DNA from: Micrasema longulum
Lineage: Eukaryota > Arthropoda > Insecta > Trichoptera > Brachycentridae
Assembly: GCA_022494885.1 (NCBI GenBank)
Contig: JAGVSM010003980.1
Coordinates: 1-64,000, forward strand
Direction: 5' to 3'
DNA length: 64,000 bases
The notes beneath the pieces are model-generated. The model was not told the DNA's origin. It ran no database searches and saw only the letters and a list, made by a program, of their open reading frames with translations. The translations under genes were made by a program, and so were the position numbers. Every line of letters starts with the position of its first letter. The stretch's first letter is position 1. Positions 1-13,600 of the stretch are shown here, one piece after another.

Positions 1-45
1 ACATCAAGAAACATTTACCCGTCTTGAGGTTTTAGCAATGGAAAT

Positions 46-972
46 GTCGCGGCTGAAATGTAATTTTGGCCGGAATACATACTGGCTAGCCAAATTACAC
101 AACGGCTCCGTATTGTGAAAAAGGCAATCGACAATTAAGCGTTTTGGCTGAACAAGCATACGTCACATTGAATAATATATTTCTTCATTAATTCTGGTTG
201 AGGCATCGATCAACCACAACGTTTTGGATGGATACAATTTGCACCTGATTGTACTTTTTACTATCAGTTGAGGCCTTGCATACCACACATCATTCTCGTT
301 AAGTAAAGGGCTTCTTGCGGTAAAATTGTAATGCAAATATTACCAAATATTGCGAGTGCTAATTGTATGGAAAGTCAAAACAGCGAGCTAAATGTTTTGG
401 AAGAGAGAAAGATTTGTTTGATGAGAATATTATGTAACCCTCTCTCCGAAAGATTGAAAAATCTGAGTATTATTAGAGTATTTTGTTGCACGGCGAAGCA
501 TCTCGAAAATGTACAAAACAAATAATAATTATGAACTATGTCACAAGTTCTTCCAAATCAACCAATGATAGAGTTAAGATAAATTTCCAGTTTCTGGGAA
601 GCCAACTCACCAATTAGGAGAGCTCTCGGACTAGAACTTGTGACGTCACAGACGGAGTCATTTTAAAATTACAAACCTGTAGTTCACTACTATGATTGGG
701 CCTCCTAGCCTATTGCGGCGCAAAAAAACCTTTAAAAATCGTAGCGCTAAAAATACGATAGATAAAAAAGTTTTTTTTTAAATTTGGCTTCATTTGAAAC
801 TCTATAAACAAATAAAAAAAACAATGAACTTCCTCATTGAAATAACGTGGCTAGCTAAATTATAAAATGCTTTATGTTAAAAATATGGCTACACCCTTTA
901 ACGATACGGAGCCGTTTTGTATTTTGTCTAGCCAATATGCCCTCAGGCTAAAATGACAATCTGGCTGCAACG
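46..972. repeat. Element with long imperfect inverted arms
   Basis: The arm at about 46-121 (with GGCTAGCCAAATTACACAAC and GGCTCCGTATTG) is repeated inverted at about 895-972 (GATACGGAGCCGTTTTGTAT and TCTAGCCAATATGCC). The interior contains a MITE fragment (see 540-838). The superfamily was not identified. Confidence 0.5.
540..838 (+). mobile_element. Fragment of the GAGGAAGTTCAGT MITE family
   Basis: It ends with the inverted tip TGAACTTCCTCATTG at 824-838 and contains AAAATCGTAGCGCTAAAAATACGATA, broken here into AAAATCGTAGCGCT and AATACGATA, shared with the copies near 16.5 kb and 48.6 kb. The opposite tip is missing. Confidence 0.6.
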
Positions 973-1639
973 TAAATACTTGCGAATCAATGCAAAATAT
1001 ATTTATGTAAATTAACAGTGAGAAGGAATGTGCAATAGTATAACAATTGTTTTAAAATAAACATTACTACAGTATACATATTTTTTCATAAACATTCACA
1101 AACAAAACAATTTCTATGAAGACTTGATGATATATTTGGTGATTGGAAGATATGAAAAACATGTACATATATCGTGCATACACATGTGAATTACATATTA
1201 CAAAATTAAGAATAATTAATTAAAACAATATATAAAATATCTGATTATGTTATGTATGTATCATTATAACTCTACGGGTGGGGAGAACAATCGCATAAGT
1301 CGACTTTTTAATTTTTTTTTAATTGCTCATCTTGTAATAGGCAACTATGTTCACACGTGTTGCAAAATATGTAAGTCAAATAACGCTATTGAGGAAAATG
1401 TATAATCAATATATTTTACTGCACAAAATAAATTTACTAGTTATCGGCTACAAAAAAGTTTACTCGAAGAAGAACCTTTTCTAACATTGTGCCTTAAACG
1501 ACGTAACATTGAAAAATTATCATCCAACGATGTATTCCTGATTATTATAAATAATCCAATTCCTATAGGTATGGAGAAAAAAAGGACATTCTTTCAATGT
1601 CATTCATCTTAAAGCCTCTCATGATTTCACAGAAATTAT

Positions 1640-2165
1640 TATTGAGAATAATATAAAGGCGCCCTCCGACATAGCCGTCAGAACAGTTGTTCCAATACAC
1701 GAAGGTGCTGGATATGAGACAACTGTACCTAAAAGAAGCACTTACACACTTCTGGTCGAACAATAAGGAGAGATCTCAGCAAAATGTTCGTACAGGGTTT
1801 TCCCAGAGCACGAATTATGTCATACCCAAAACATCTCTCCTTTATCGCACAGTGTTCAATATTTTGGAAGAGCGTATTAAGGACAAAATCTATTTTCAAG
1901 AGAGGAATTAAGAACTGGATTTTCCTCAGTGGGAGGGAAACTCCTTGATGAATTTCCGAATGTTTAAATTTACTGTTTACCATATTGATGTGCCATATAT
2001 TTGTTTTTTTATTATTGTTGTGTTTCTGATTCTATATAATATTTGTGATGACTCTTGTGTCCGTGTTAACTAATTGCTCGTCCCAACTCAACAAAAGACG
2101 TTTAGTCCCATGGAGTTGGGACTTGTCTCAAATAATGTGTAATAAACTGCCCAGAAGTAAATAAA
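1640..2165 (+). mobile_element. LINE 3' end (reverse transcriptase C-terminal relic and tail)
   Basis: The plus strand encodes TKVLDMRQLYLKEALTHFW and STNYVIPKTSLLYRTVFN before a stop at 1909-1911. This fits the layout of the C-terminal tail of Jockey/CR1-like ORF2. The downstream tail TAGTCCCATGGAGTTGGGAC recurs inverted near 45965. Confidence 0.45.
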
Positions 2166-2237
2166 TACATTTTTAACGTGTTAGATTTGATTCCTGCAAT
2201 GTTTGAGACACACGAAACTGTCTCCTGAAAGGTAAGA

Positions 2238-2310
2238 CATTTTGACTTATTTATTTATTATAGATACGGCCTAAGCCAATCATAATTATGTGATTGTTCC
2301 CCCCACCCAT
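2238..2310 (-). mobile_element. Short LINE 3' tail, antisense
   Basis: TTTATTTATTATAGATACGG and CCTAAGCCAAT match the antisense LINE tails at 22995, 27060 and 59127. Confidence 0.5.
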
Positions 2311-2454
2311 AGAATTGTGAACGAGGATGTCAAATTTCAACATGTCAATATCGATTGTTCTTTAGTAAGTCAGAAAAAATGAGATTTGAATTAATTTTTA
2401 GTTTGACATAAAATTTTCAGTTAGTTTGACAATTACAAAATGCAACCAAAAAAC

Positions 2455-3220
2455 CATAGAATTAAGAATAGTCCAGAAACCGCATACGCACATCAAACAG
2501 AAGGCGACTAAACTACTCATAAATGAGTACGTTCACGTTTTGAACCATTAGTTTCTTTGTAGATGTCGCTCAGTATGCAACTCCTGATTTGAATTCAACT
2601 ATGCCGTGTTGTCCTTTTAAAGTGTAGAAATACTGCTAGGATCTTAAAGAAACAGGATGGTATCACATTTCATGTGTAATTAGCAGACGAATGTTTACGT
2701 AGCAAATGCATCACTTAAAAATTGAATTATTTTTCCATCTGTCAGATTGTCGAAGAAACAAAATGGAAATTTCGTTAGTGTTGCCAGGGTAGTAAATTTT
2801 TTACCCATTTTGCTCATCTAATAAGAGAAATAATAAAAATTGGACCTCGGATCTTCAAAACATAAAATATTATTTAACATGATATAAAAATATCCGTTTT
2901 ATGTAAAATAAAATTTGTTTTATATTTTAAGTTTAAAGTTCATTAATTCAATTACTCTGTTTAAATGACCATTTACTTATCTACTATGTTGAGTCAATCA
3001 ATATTTCCGCATGCACAATAAAATTTTAGAGAAATTAACAGATTGCTTTTTTTTAACCTTACATTTGTGTATTGATTTTTTTTTTCCCATCGTGAAACAT
3101 TACGCGGCGACATCGCGAATGCGCGCGGCGAAAGTGGGGCATAGAGGGGGGATTATTGGACAAAGTCCGATGCATTCCAATATGATTCTACGCTTTTTCT
3201 GGACTATTCTTAATTCTATG
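2455..3220. mobile_element. hAT-type MITE with 8-bp target duplication
   Basis: Perfect 23-bp terminal inverted repeats at 2455-2477 and 3198-3220, beginning CATAGAATTAAG. They are flanked by an exact 8-bp direct repeat CAAAAAAC (2447-2454 and 3221-3228). An 8-bp duplication is the hallmark of the hAT superfamily. No transposase frame is present, so the 766-bp element is non-autonomous. Confidence 0.85.
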
Positions 3221-3339
3221 CAAAAAACTTAAATACAGAAAAACTCTTAGAGAATTAATTTTTTCTCGGATCAGTTTAAAACATTCCAAATAAGAAGCTG
3301 ACATACATATTGTCAATGTACACAATCACAAAAGAGCAG

Positions 3340-3520
3340 TGGAAAAAAATTGTGGAAAGAAATTGAAGAAATATGGATGTAAAGTTGAAGTTGTGGTGAG
3401 TGTGTAAAGGGGACACTTAAACTAGCCAACGCACGGGTCATCATAAGCCCTGTAAATGCCTAGGCTTCCATATTCCCTTATCTGAATTTTTCTCCATCTC
3501 TGTTGCAATACGTTTAGTAA
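3340..3520 (+). repeat. Interspersed repeat shared with 52470-52560
   Basis: GTGTGTAAAG, then ACTAGCCAACG and TGTAAATGCCTAGGCTTCCA, CATATTCCCTT recur near 52470. The segment before it resembles an RTE-type LINE tail. Confidence 0.5.
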
Positions 3521-4434
3521 AAAAAATATTTTAAAGTCATGTACAAATTGACAATATTGGATTTTAAATGACCAATCAAATAGTTTTTTTTCCTCATTAT
3601 CTCTAAATTTTTAAAATGAAAATTATGAACTGGACAATCGATATATTATCTACTTCGAGAAAAAAAAAAATTGTCATAAGATGCTTCAAAATATACTAAA
3701 ATACGGTATCATATTTATACATTCGAATGATTGCTCCATTAGGCCAATTTTCATCTATGTAGATATTTATTTTTTAACTAAATCATTGTTGAATGAATGT
3801 CAAGAACATTGTCATCTTTTGTATATTAAAAATGAAAGAATCAATACGTTATTTTCAAAATAAAAATTTGAAGTGTACGGATTTCAAAACATCAAATTAT
3901 GATTTCAATACTGAAAAAAACGCAACGTAAAATTATGTCAGAAAAACGAAGTCTCCATTCTTTGAAGGTCAACTTTTGCTGGGTGGTCTTGGGATGAAGA
4001 ACTGGCACAGAACAGAGTTTAATGGAGATGACTAAAGCAGGGTACACACGAGGACAATACAATAGACACGACAATATTTTCCGGTCCCAGCTTCGTGAAC
4101 AGCCTCGACAACGCACGACACAACAATGGCACAGTACAATTTGACCACAGATCAAACGCGGAACACTGCAAAAATGAATATTTAGTGTGGTGGTGAGAGT
4201 AAGCCGTTATCCTGTGGATATAGCCTACCCGTCCATCTCTAAGACAATGCCTTGGTCCATTGTCCTGTCTTCCAAATTTCTGTTCACACTAGGACGATAG
4301 GTCCAATCCAGGACAATATTAAACTGTCCTCGTGAGAACCCTACTTAATGGTGAAAATGTTTGAAGAAGAAGCGGAAGATTACAAAATAACCAGCTCAAT
4401 CATTAATACCAACTGGTAATCGATGTGTTAAATT
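3521..4434. other. 3' flank of TTC7, no gene seen
   Basis: It includes the probable TTC7 3' UTR and a repeat at about 4020-4340 (AGGACAATACAATAG, CCCAGCTTCGTGAA) that recurs diverged at 17850-17930. No open frame with recognisable homology. Confidence 0.5.
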
Positions 4435-4658
4435 CTATTCGAAGATGTACGAAATGGAAGTGAAGGGTAAAACGGGGGATGAAAGCTCAACATTTAATGC
4501 GGTCGCCATGCAGTCACTGGCGGTTTCGTACTCCCCTAGACTTTCTAGTACTAAGCCGAGGCTGTACCACGTCGTGTGGTTGTTAGGATCGATCTTGGCC
4601 GAGTCTTTAAGGATCTTCTCCGCAAGTCGTTGGGAACCCAAGTGATGGTGACACAGCC
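4435..4658 (-). CDS. TTC7: TTC7 exon 14 (C-terminal TPRs and stop)
   Basis: Residues 760-833 and the TAG stop. HHLGSQRLAEKILKDSAKID and LGEYETASDCMATALNVE form the last two TPR units, and ELSSPVLPFTSI matches the family's conserved C-terminal ELEASSPAVPFTII. The acceptor is TTCATTAG. Confidence 0.93.
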
Positions 4659-7600
4659 CTAATGAAAAAGAAGACAAAATATAAAAAAATGATTATCATT
4701 TACTACAAAACCTATTTTTAAAACGATTATTGAAGTAGAATTTAATAAAAATACCACAAAATTTGCATGATTTCAAATGCTTATACAGTGAAATCCCAAA
4801 ATGACGTCCCCACATTTGCGTTTTCCCACGATTTACGTGCAATTTTCGTAGTCCCATTGAATTTTGAATTTTTTAGTACATTAAAAACCCAGTTTTATGT
4901 TTATTTCCCACAATTAACGTCGGAGAAATTTGCAATCCACACTGCAAACTGACAGCTCGAGAGTGAAGTTAGTTTCTAACATTATACCAAATTTTTTATG
5001 GATATTTATAATTTTAATGACAATTTGAATTAATATTGCCGTCATGTTATACAATTTTATTATTTTTCAAGAACACTGCTACAGTTTCGGAAGAGCACTC
5101 TTCCTACCGACAGGTGATATAAGACTAATATGTACATACAGTACACATTATAGTACATACAGAATATTGTTCACGCTAATAACAAAGTTTTATTTTCATA
5201 ATAATTTATAATGAAGTGTTACGAAGTGAATGCCAATTGAATTTATTTATTTATTTATACTTTTACATTGTTTGTATTCTTTTTTTTATACAGAATAATG
5301 TTCCCTCACTAGGGTGTCCCGTGCCGAGGGAAACATTTTACAAAATGTGAAACGTGCCTAAGATTTGGCTATTTAACAAAGTTAACATAATAATAACAAT
5401 AAAAAAAACGTAATTAATCCAATTAACCTAATTATCATAAACATAATAAACAATAAAAAAACTAAAATAATCATAAAAAACATAATTAATTTATATAGAC
5501 CAATAGAACAAATTTCATAAACAGTACACACATTTTACCTATTTGGCTCGATCCACTCATCGATCCGTGTGCAACCCACCTCCACTATCCATTTCTTAAT
5601 AGCAATTTTATATTGTGAGAATATTAAGTGAGAATTAATAATAACATGTCAATATATTTATGAAAACTTGACCTATGTACACAAAAATATTGATTTTAAG
5701 AGGAACAGAGATTTCCAAAGGTTCAACACGGGAAATAAATATAAGCTAGTTGTGCCCACTACTAGACTGCAAAAATTAATAATTATTTTGCCTCAAACTG
5801 CATATGATTCTACAACAAGATACCTCTTAAAATTCAGGCTTTGCCAACAAAAAAATTTAAGATTTTGTCAAGCACACCCTGTTTGGAAAGAGCTACTATA
5901 GAGTCGAAGAATATTTGCGGAACAAGACAGCTTGACATTAGATTTGTGTTTACTGATTTTAGTTTGTTGATTTTAATTATGTAGTTGATTTGAATTTATT
6001 AATTGTTTTAATTTAATTTACTAATTGTTGAATTGTATTACACAGTTGTAATGTATTGACGTTTATAAGTGATTCAATGAATCCTATGTAAAGAATATAC
6101 TAAATTGAACTTTTAATTAACCTATTTTCTTCAAATCATTAGACCAAATTTTAATTAAATGCTTTGTCTTTGTATGAGTAATTTGATATAATTACTACAC
6201 ATATTTGCATCTTCCTCCATGAATTGACACGTCGTGATTCATAAAAATCATATTGTGATGACTTGAATTTATTACTTGTCTATTTGTAGCATTCACGGAC
6301 GAGGATAATAAAATGTGTTTTTAGTGAGTAACACACAAAAGCCGATTTCGAAGTTATCTAGATGTAGTAAATTACCCCGCGATATGCAAATGCATTTCAT
6401 ATTTGAAAAATCAATGTTGTTTGTACGTGTCGACGTATACATTTTGTTGGATGATAAGACTTACCCAGTTGAACTAAGCTGTTGACGTGTCCTGGATTGA
6501 TAGCCACAGCATTCAGGAAGCACTGACGGGCTTCTGTCCACTCCTCCTTATGACAATGTACCATTCCTCTCTAGAATAAAAAATGCAATTAAGCAATTCA
6601 TTCTTCATCCGAAGACACATTACCAAAGGATGTGTAACAAGGACTTTTACAAGAGTTAAACGAGAAGTAGAGAAGATCTCTGGCTATCTAAGATGAGACC
6701 GATTGAAAAAATCTGTTTTTAAGGCTTAAAAGTGTTCGATGAGTTGCCGGAAAGTCTCGGGGAAGCTAGAAGCGTCTCCACATTTAGAAAAAAATGCAGT
6801 TATATGATTTAAAAAATAGATGTTTTTTTTTTTTTTTTAAATATGGTTAGCTGTGAATAATCGCTTATACGGACAATTCGCCCCTGCGAAATATGCCTGT
6901 TTGTCTCACCATGTATATGACCTGGTGCGCCAAGGGGCAGACAGTGGCCGCTTCCTGCACACAAGCAGCCGCAGCTGGCGCCGCGCCCAGTGCCAGGTAC
7001 AGCTCCGCCAGGAGCAGCCACAGGCGCAGACGCAGCGGTGGGCCTGCGCCTGCTCCCCCAACCGCGCGGCCCGAGCCGGCCTGCGATGCGGCCGAACTCA
7101 GCGCACGCTCCACTCGAGATGCGGCGACGGAATTCGCCTGAATGGAACCTGAGTACACACCAAATTAATTGAATTAATAAAAATATTGTACAACAACGAG
7201 GAAGTTCAGTGGTTTTTTTAATATTTTTTTTCATTAATAATTTTTTATTATTTTTATGTATCGTATCATCAGCACTATGATTTTTTTTAAATTTTTAAAT
7301 TACTCTTACTGAATAATGGAATTCAAATTCCAACTCACTCGAATCTTTGACGGAGTCCATATCGTTGTAGAGCTGGAGTACAGATCGAGTTTCCGACTTC
7401 CTGTCGAAATCTTTCTCCGCCTCTCCCATTATCCCCGACTCATACAAGTTCTTCCACAGAGCGAGCATGTGTTTACCGGTCACCAAGGCAGCCTAGAATC
7501 AAAACGTAAATGTTTAACATGTTCACGGACACTTTTTTCTTTCATAGGATCCACTTATTTGGACACACACTATTTTATTTTTTGGAATATATCAATTCCT

Positions 7601-10600
7601 TATTTTACTAACATTCTGGGACACTTTTGTTGAGGACTGTTTTTTTATGGTACACAACATGTGCTGCTACCATAATATCATCGGGTTTCTGGCACATTTG
7701 AGATTAGTATTTGACATTTTACTAATTGAGAGATATTGCACTTTTAAAGTTAAAATCACATCCCAAATCAATAATTCACATGAAACTGCATTTGAAAATA
7801 ATAAAATATTATTTTTTGGATTTATAAAATACGAAATATGTTTATTCACTTTTTAAACAAATATTATTTTATGCCATTTATGAAGACATCTCATTTTCCT
7901 AAAATTTGTAGTTACTTACATAAGTTGTCGGCTTTTTTCAAAATTTAAAAATGAGCATCAAAAGTTTTAAAAAATGGTAAAGGTTACACGTCATTCGAAA
8001 GAAAAATTTCTGCTTTACAAGATGTGTTGGCTTTTACATTGCATATGTGTATTATTTTATTTGATTACAAGCCTTAAAAATGGAATTTCAAGTAGACGAA
8101 AGTGAACATTTTCGACACCTCCTTCTGTTTGCGTTCAATCAATGAAATAAAACTGCCAAACTTGCTCACAATGTTCGCGCAGTGTACGGTGATGTTGCTA
8201 TGAATTATTGACAAATTTGCTGTATTTTTTTTGTTGTGTCTACTTGTTCTCTTCATTTGGAAAAAACAGACAATAATTACTTCAGCTTCACATAGGCTAT
8301 AGCCGGCATACATAACCCGGGACCTCAAACATAGTAAGTAAACACGCCAACCACTACACTACGAAGCGGACTTATCTCCACTCGATTTCCATATTCATGA
8401 TTTATACCTGAGAGCAACCATCGAGCCGAAAGCACTCGTTCAGGATTCTAATTCTATTTCACAAACAGAACTGACGGAGAAACCATGCAATCAGAAAACA
8501 AAATATTTTTTTCTTAGTCCAACTAAATTGATTAGGCTACCTCTCCCCCGTGGCACTTGAGTTGCAGCAGGGCGAGGACTCGGAGCAGGTCCATACTATC
8601 AGGGTGGTCCTCCAGGGCAGCGGTGGCTGTAGCTAGGGCCTCCCGGGTGCGACCCTTGGCCGACAGGACGAGACACAGCAGCTGCATGGCCGCGGAACAT
8701 TCCGGCCGCTTCCGCAGGCAATTCCTGACGTAATACTGAAAGAAACATGGACATACATAAACTTTAAAGTTAAAAATCCACATACATAAAGTTAATCTTA
8801 ACCCTGAGAACTCCTTTAGAGTTTGCCACCAGCCCAAAATAAAACTACCCTACAGCTCGTATGGTGGAAGGCATTCGCCCAAGCGAATCATCATGTAAAA
8901 AATACGGTAATATTTACATAAAATGATACTATTACTACCAATTTATTGGAGAAAAACAAACCTCTCTCATAAACAAAGAAAAAAATACTTGATAAAACAG
9001 ATTTATATTTAAAAATACAGAACAAGGTAAATTCAAGTTTTACAATTATTGTCATTCAATGTTTGAAAATGGCTGGCCCGTCATACAATTTTTTTGACGA
9101 CTAAATAAAGCGGAAAGTCACATTTCTTCTCAGAGAAGGAAAAGTGGATCCCTTTGCAGTGTGCAGTGACCGAAGTAAAAAGGGAGGGAGAAAAGAAATA
9201 TGTCCATGGAAACCTGGTATGCACACGGGATTGTGTTTTTAAAAAAATACTAGAGAGGTTTTTTTTAGTTTTAGCTAAATTGAGAAAATTCTCACAAAAT
9301 GTGCATAGAGCCATATTCTAAAGAATTTCTTTTTTATGTTTGCTAAATTAAGAAATCTTCACAATCTCGTTCTTACCTATAACCATATAGAATTCTGTAT
9401 TACGAAGCATCTTAAGTCCTATGGTTTCAATAAAGAAAAATAGCTCGTTTGAAAGTGTTGAAACTCTAATGCGCTGTATGATATAAATTTATTAACGCAA
9501 GAAAGTAAAAAATTGTTATTGATATTTTTTAAAATATGGTAAGCTGTAAATAATTGCTTATAAAGATGATTCATCATTAGTGGCGCTATAGCCCGTTTTG
9601 GGGCCTGGTCTCCTCCTGAATCTGTCTCCATACCTCCCTGCACCCTGCGGCTCTTAACCAGTTCTTCAGGCCAATTGCTCTAATGTCACTTTCCACACTA
9701 TCCAGCCATCTTAATTTTCGTCTGCCTTCGGGGTGGTATAAATATTTTTTCGGGGTACATTTGTGCACATGGCCCAACTATAAGGACGATTCGCCCTTGC
9801 TAAATGATTACACAAATTTGGTATAAAAGAATTAGTTACCATTGCTTCAGAGATCCCTCCCATGAGCGCATACTGTAGAGCCAGATAGTAAAGGGAGAGG
9901 TGGTCCTCAGGATCGCAGTCCACTGCCTTGTGAAGACTCTCCTGGCATTTAACATCGGCTGCTTCTTTCTCCGCTCGAATGGTAGTAGCTCTAGAAAAGG
10001 AAAAAATTTCATAAACTGGAGGTAAATAAAACCCTGGACTAGTACTCAACGACTCAATGGCTACTCTCGGGAAGAAAAACCCGAAAAATGAAATCGACTA
10101 GAGATTAGTCTAAAGGGTTTCCAACTCTCGACATAGCTCACTCTGGAGATCTAAACAAATGATGAAGTTCAGTGCTACGGGAAATCGAATATAAAAAATG
10201 TTTTCTTACGTGCAGTAAAAATTAGAGCATTAAATTGTACAAGAAAGTTTCCTGAAAATGTATAAAATATATGTATATATAGATTTTAATAAAATAATAC
10301 AAAAAAAAATGATATATGATGCTGGTGACATATGTTGAAAATCTTTTAAGCTGCCAGGTGCAGGTCCGATACCTCAGTATAAGATTAGAATATCAAGGCA
10401 CTCACCACATAGATAAATACTCATTATTATAATAATAATAATCATGGTTTATTAACAAAAAATACAATTTCTTTATCTTCTACATACATACTTAGGTAAT
10501 AAATTTCTCTGGATTATGTCTAGTCTGCCTAACTAGGTACAACCTGTTTTAAGGGAGACATGTTTATGCAAAAATAAACAATAACATGAATACCTACTAC

Positions 10601-13600
10601 AGAAAAAACCCCTGTTTTACGTCTTTCAAGGGAGCAACAAAAAAAGTGTAAAACTGAGGAAAACTTAAAGTGAGGAAATGAAAAATGTATGGAAAAAATT
10701 TAATTTCAATAAAATATAATTATTGTACAAGACTATACTAAACTTACTGCAGAAAAATTGTAAGAACTGTCCTGATTGGGGATTATTCATATTTACCATT
10801 GATATACATAATTAAAAGAATTTTGTATTTTTTCAAACAAAACTGCAATGTGTTATTTTTTGTTGAATTAAAAAAAATACATGCATAAATAATTAAATTT
10901 AATTTAATAAACTTAAAAACACGAAAATAAACATTTGAATTTGCGTAAAATGCATATAACGATTTTTTTCTTAAATATTAGGAAATTTTATTTTTATGGT
11001 ATCACTTTTTTTAGTATGGCACCACAAAATTTCAACTGTCATTTATATCGCAGACTGTTTCATACTTTTATGATAACTGTTTAAACTATCTCCTTTTCAC
11101 ATTATGTGTTTTTAATTATACATTATTTTCTGCATCGTAATTTACTGATGTAAAGACTTTATTCTTCCTAAATATGCGTCAACTGCATGTCACTATTTAG
11201 TAAAACGTCAAAGTTAGACACATAAACGAAATGGTCAATTACACTGCACCTACTTTGAATTTAGTTTAAGACAATAATTTACACATTTTTTTATTTACCT
11301 CGATTTTATTCTCCATTCACGTGGCGGTGCGCGGCTCGTCTTTTGACAGATTGAATGAGTTATGAAAAAAAATTAACGTAAAACCGGGGTTATGAAAAAC
11401 GTAAAAAACGTTAATTGGGGGGAAAATTGAATGAGATAAATTGGACCTAAATATTTAGGTGTAAAAAGCGGAAAAACTTAAAAACGAGGTTTTACTGTAG
11501 TTAATTTACTATAAAGTTATACAAAATCTATACCATTTATTCTTTTATAATGTTTTTTAGTAAGTTTTCCGATTTTTCTCCTAAATCCAGTAACCATTTT
11601 ATTTCAAATTTATTTATAAATAGTATTTCAATATTTTTTACCTGGCTGTCATAAGATGACCAATCCCAACATAGAGATGACATCGCGAGAGCATGTAAGT
11701 TGGGTTCTTATGTTCTCTTTCCAAAGCCATTTGACTAAACTGCAATCCTTCAGATACCTGACAAACAATATTGAAATAATAATATATTCAATATTGGATA
11801 TACACAAATGTATAAAAGTAGGTATTAATCATAATTAAAATTAATACTTGGAAAATAAATTTATAACCAAATATCACTATTAAATCAATCATGTATATTA
11901 TAATGAACACCTTAAGAATTCATTCAATAACAACAGTTTGAATTATAAATTTTTTGAAAAATATAAGACGGATGTGAGACTGTGTAAGCACATAAAATAC
12001 CCAGCGTGACACGCTAGTGTGTTTTATAGCCCTTAACTAAGGAATTTAATTGGTACAACAAAGCGTGTTGAAATGATTATTTCCGTTACAAAAACAGTAT
12101 TGTTAAATTGGGTAGGTTGATTTGGTTTTTCAAAGGTTTGTTGGATAGTTAATCTCTGATACAACTCTGCTCCGGAATATTGACAAGAACTACATATGCA
12201 TTCTGGGTGAATCAGCTAAGATGTCTTACACTTAGATCAGCTATATCTACACCAATGGGAATAGTCATTATACCTATTCAATGAACTAAATTCTGTGAAT
12301 GTGATTTTGGAGTTGCAGGTCCTATGACATGAAATGTTCTATTAGCATAAATGCAAAACTGTGAGAGCGAAGTGGTGTTTAAAAAAATTAAATACCGGCA
12401 TGTTTTCTAAATCATAATGACTTTTTATTTTAAAAAATGTATTTATGCGTTCAATAAAGCTTAATTTTTTTTTTGCAATGTGCGAATCTGAAAAAAGACC
12501 ACAAAACTTCTAGAACAGATCCGAGTAAGTGGAATTGTTAAAAGAAATTCTAAGCATACAGTGACAAATTAATTATTTTACTGAAAAGTTTTACACCGTT
12601 ATTAAATTGTTACATTTAACTGCTAAATGGGCTGAATAAATAAATAAGTTATCCATAACAATAATTATAACCTTGTCCTGCAAATTAACTACTAAACAAT
12701 TAAATTTTGTGAGTAAGAAAATGTCCTAAATACCCTGTTAAGAGATTCGTAGCACTGTCTGGCAGCGAGCAGGCACGGCACCACAGCAACAGGTTCCAGT
12801 TTGGCAACCTGTGCCAGTACACTGACTGCCCGAGTATAGTGGCCCAGAGCAACGAGGGAGTACGCCTGCTGCTGCCAAACATGGGCTTCCTCGAATGAGA
12901 ACTTCATGGCTCTTTCTAGAGACTGGAAACAGAAAATAATTATTAGCATTGAATATTTTTATCTTTTTAAATACTCCATGATTTGAGATTTAAAATATTA
13001 TGAGTTTTAAAAGTCTAAATAAAAGTTACTCTATAAAAAAATACAATATTATTTTCCAAAAAAGGAAAAAAAAAAAAATAAGTGTTTGTCCCTATAAAAT
13101 ATTAACTAACAGTCACCAGGTGCTCAGACATGTTAATAATATAACATAAGAGAGAACAGACTAACGACGTAATATCATATACGCAAAGCATGAGCAGGCG
13201 TCTGTCGTTTTCACTCTGGAATAATCTTGATCAGACCAAAACGCGTCTTACAAGTTTGTCTGTCAAAAATGCGCCCAAAATGGCCAAAAATTAACAGATT
13301 AATTATAAACATGTATGCAAATAATAAAAATAGGCTTTTACAATTACTACGTAATTAAATTTGAAATTCAAATGTTCTATGTATTTTGTGATCAAACCTC
13401 GTATATAAATAAATTTACAAAATTTCTTTCACACCCACTTAAATCAATCAAAACATAATTTATCCCTATTGGAACAGGTTATTAACAAGAATAATTTAAA
13501 CAATTCTGATTCTACATAGTATAATTATTTACTTCCGAAAATATTTTCAGCAATCCAATCATTGATTAAAATATCATCCCGATTGTTTACATTGAATTGT

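Larger units (their letters stand above)
1266..2315. repeat. Region bracketed by imperfect 30-bp inverted repeats
   Basis: ACGGGTGGGGAGAACAATCG at about 1272-1291 reappears inverted as GATTGTTCCCCCCACCCATA near 2290-2312. A LINE 3' fragment lies inside. It may be a DNA transposon carrying a nested LINE. Confidence 0.35.
4659..6464. other. TTC7 intron 13
   Basis: It contains a pogo-like terminus near 4787, LINE tails at 5223-5620 and 5668-6090, and otherwise AT-rich sequence with no recognised feature. Confidence 0.7.
9991..11641. other. TTC7 intron 8
   Basis: It contains a MITE (10145-10330), an antisense LINE tail (10425-10600) and a pogo-like element (about 10600-11500). Confidence 0.7.

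Noticed and set aside
331..525. A 64-codon open frame from an ATG
   Set aside because: AT-driven composition, no homology, and it lies inside an inverted-repeat element.
6809..7234. Several overlapping ORFs of 60-141 codons on both strands
   Set aside because: They are shadows of the GC-rich TTC7 exon 12; only the frame with SVAASRVERAL matches the family and fits the splice phases.
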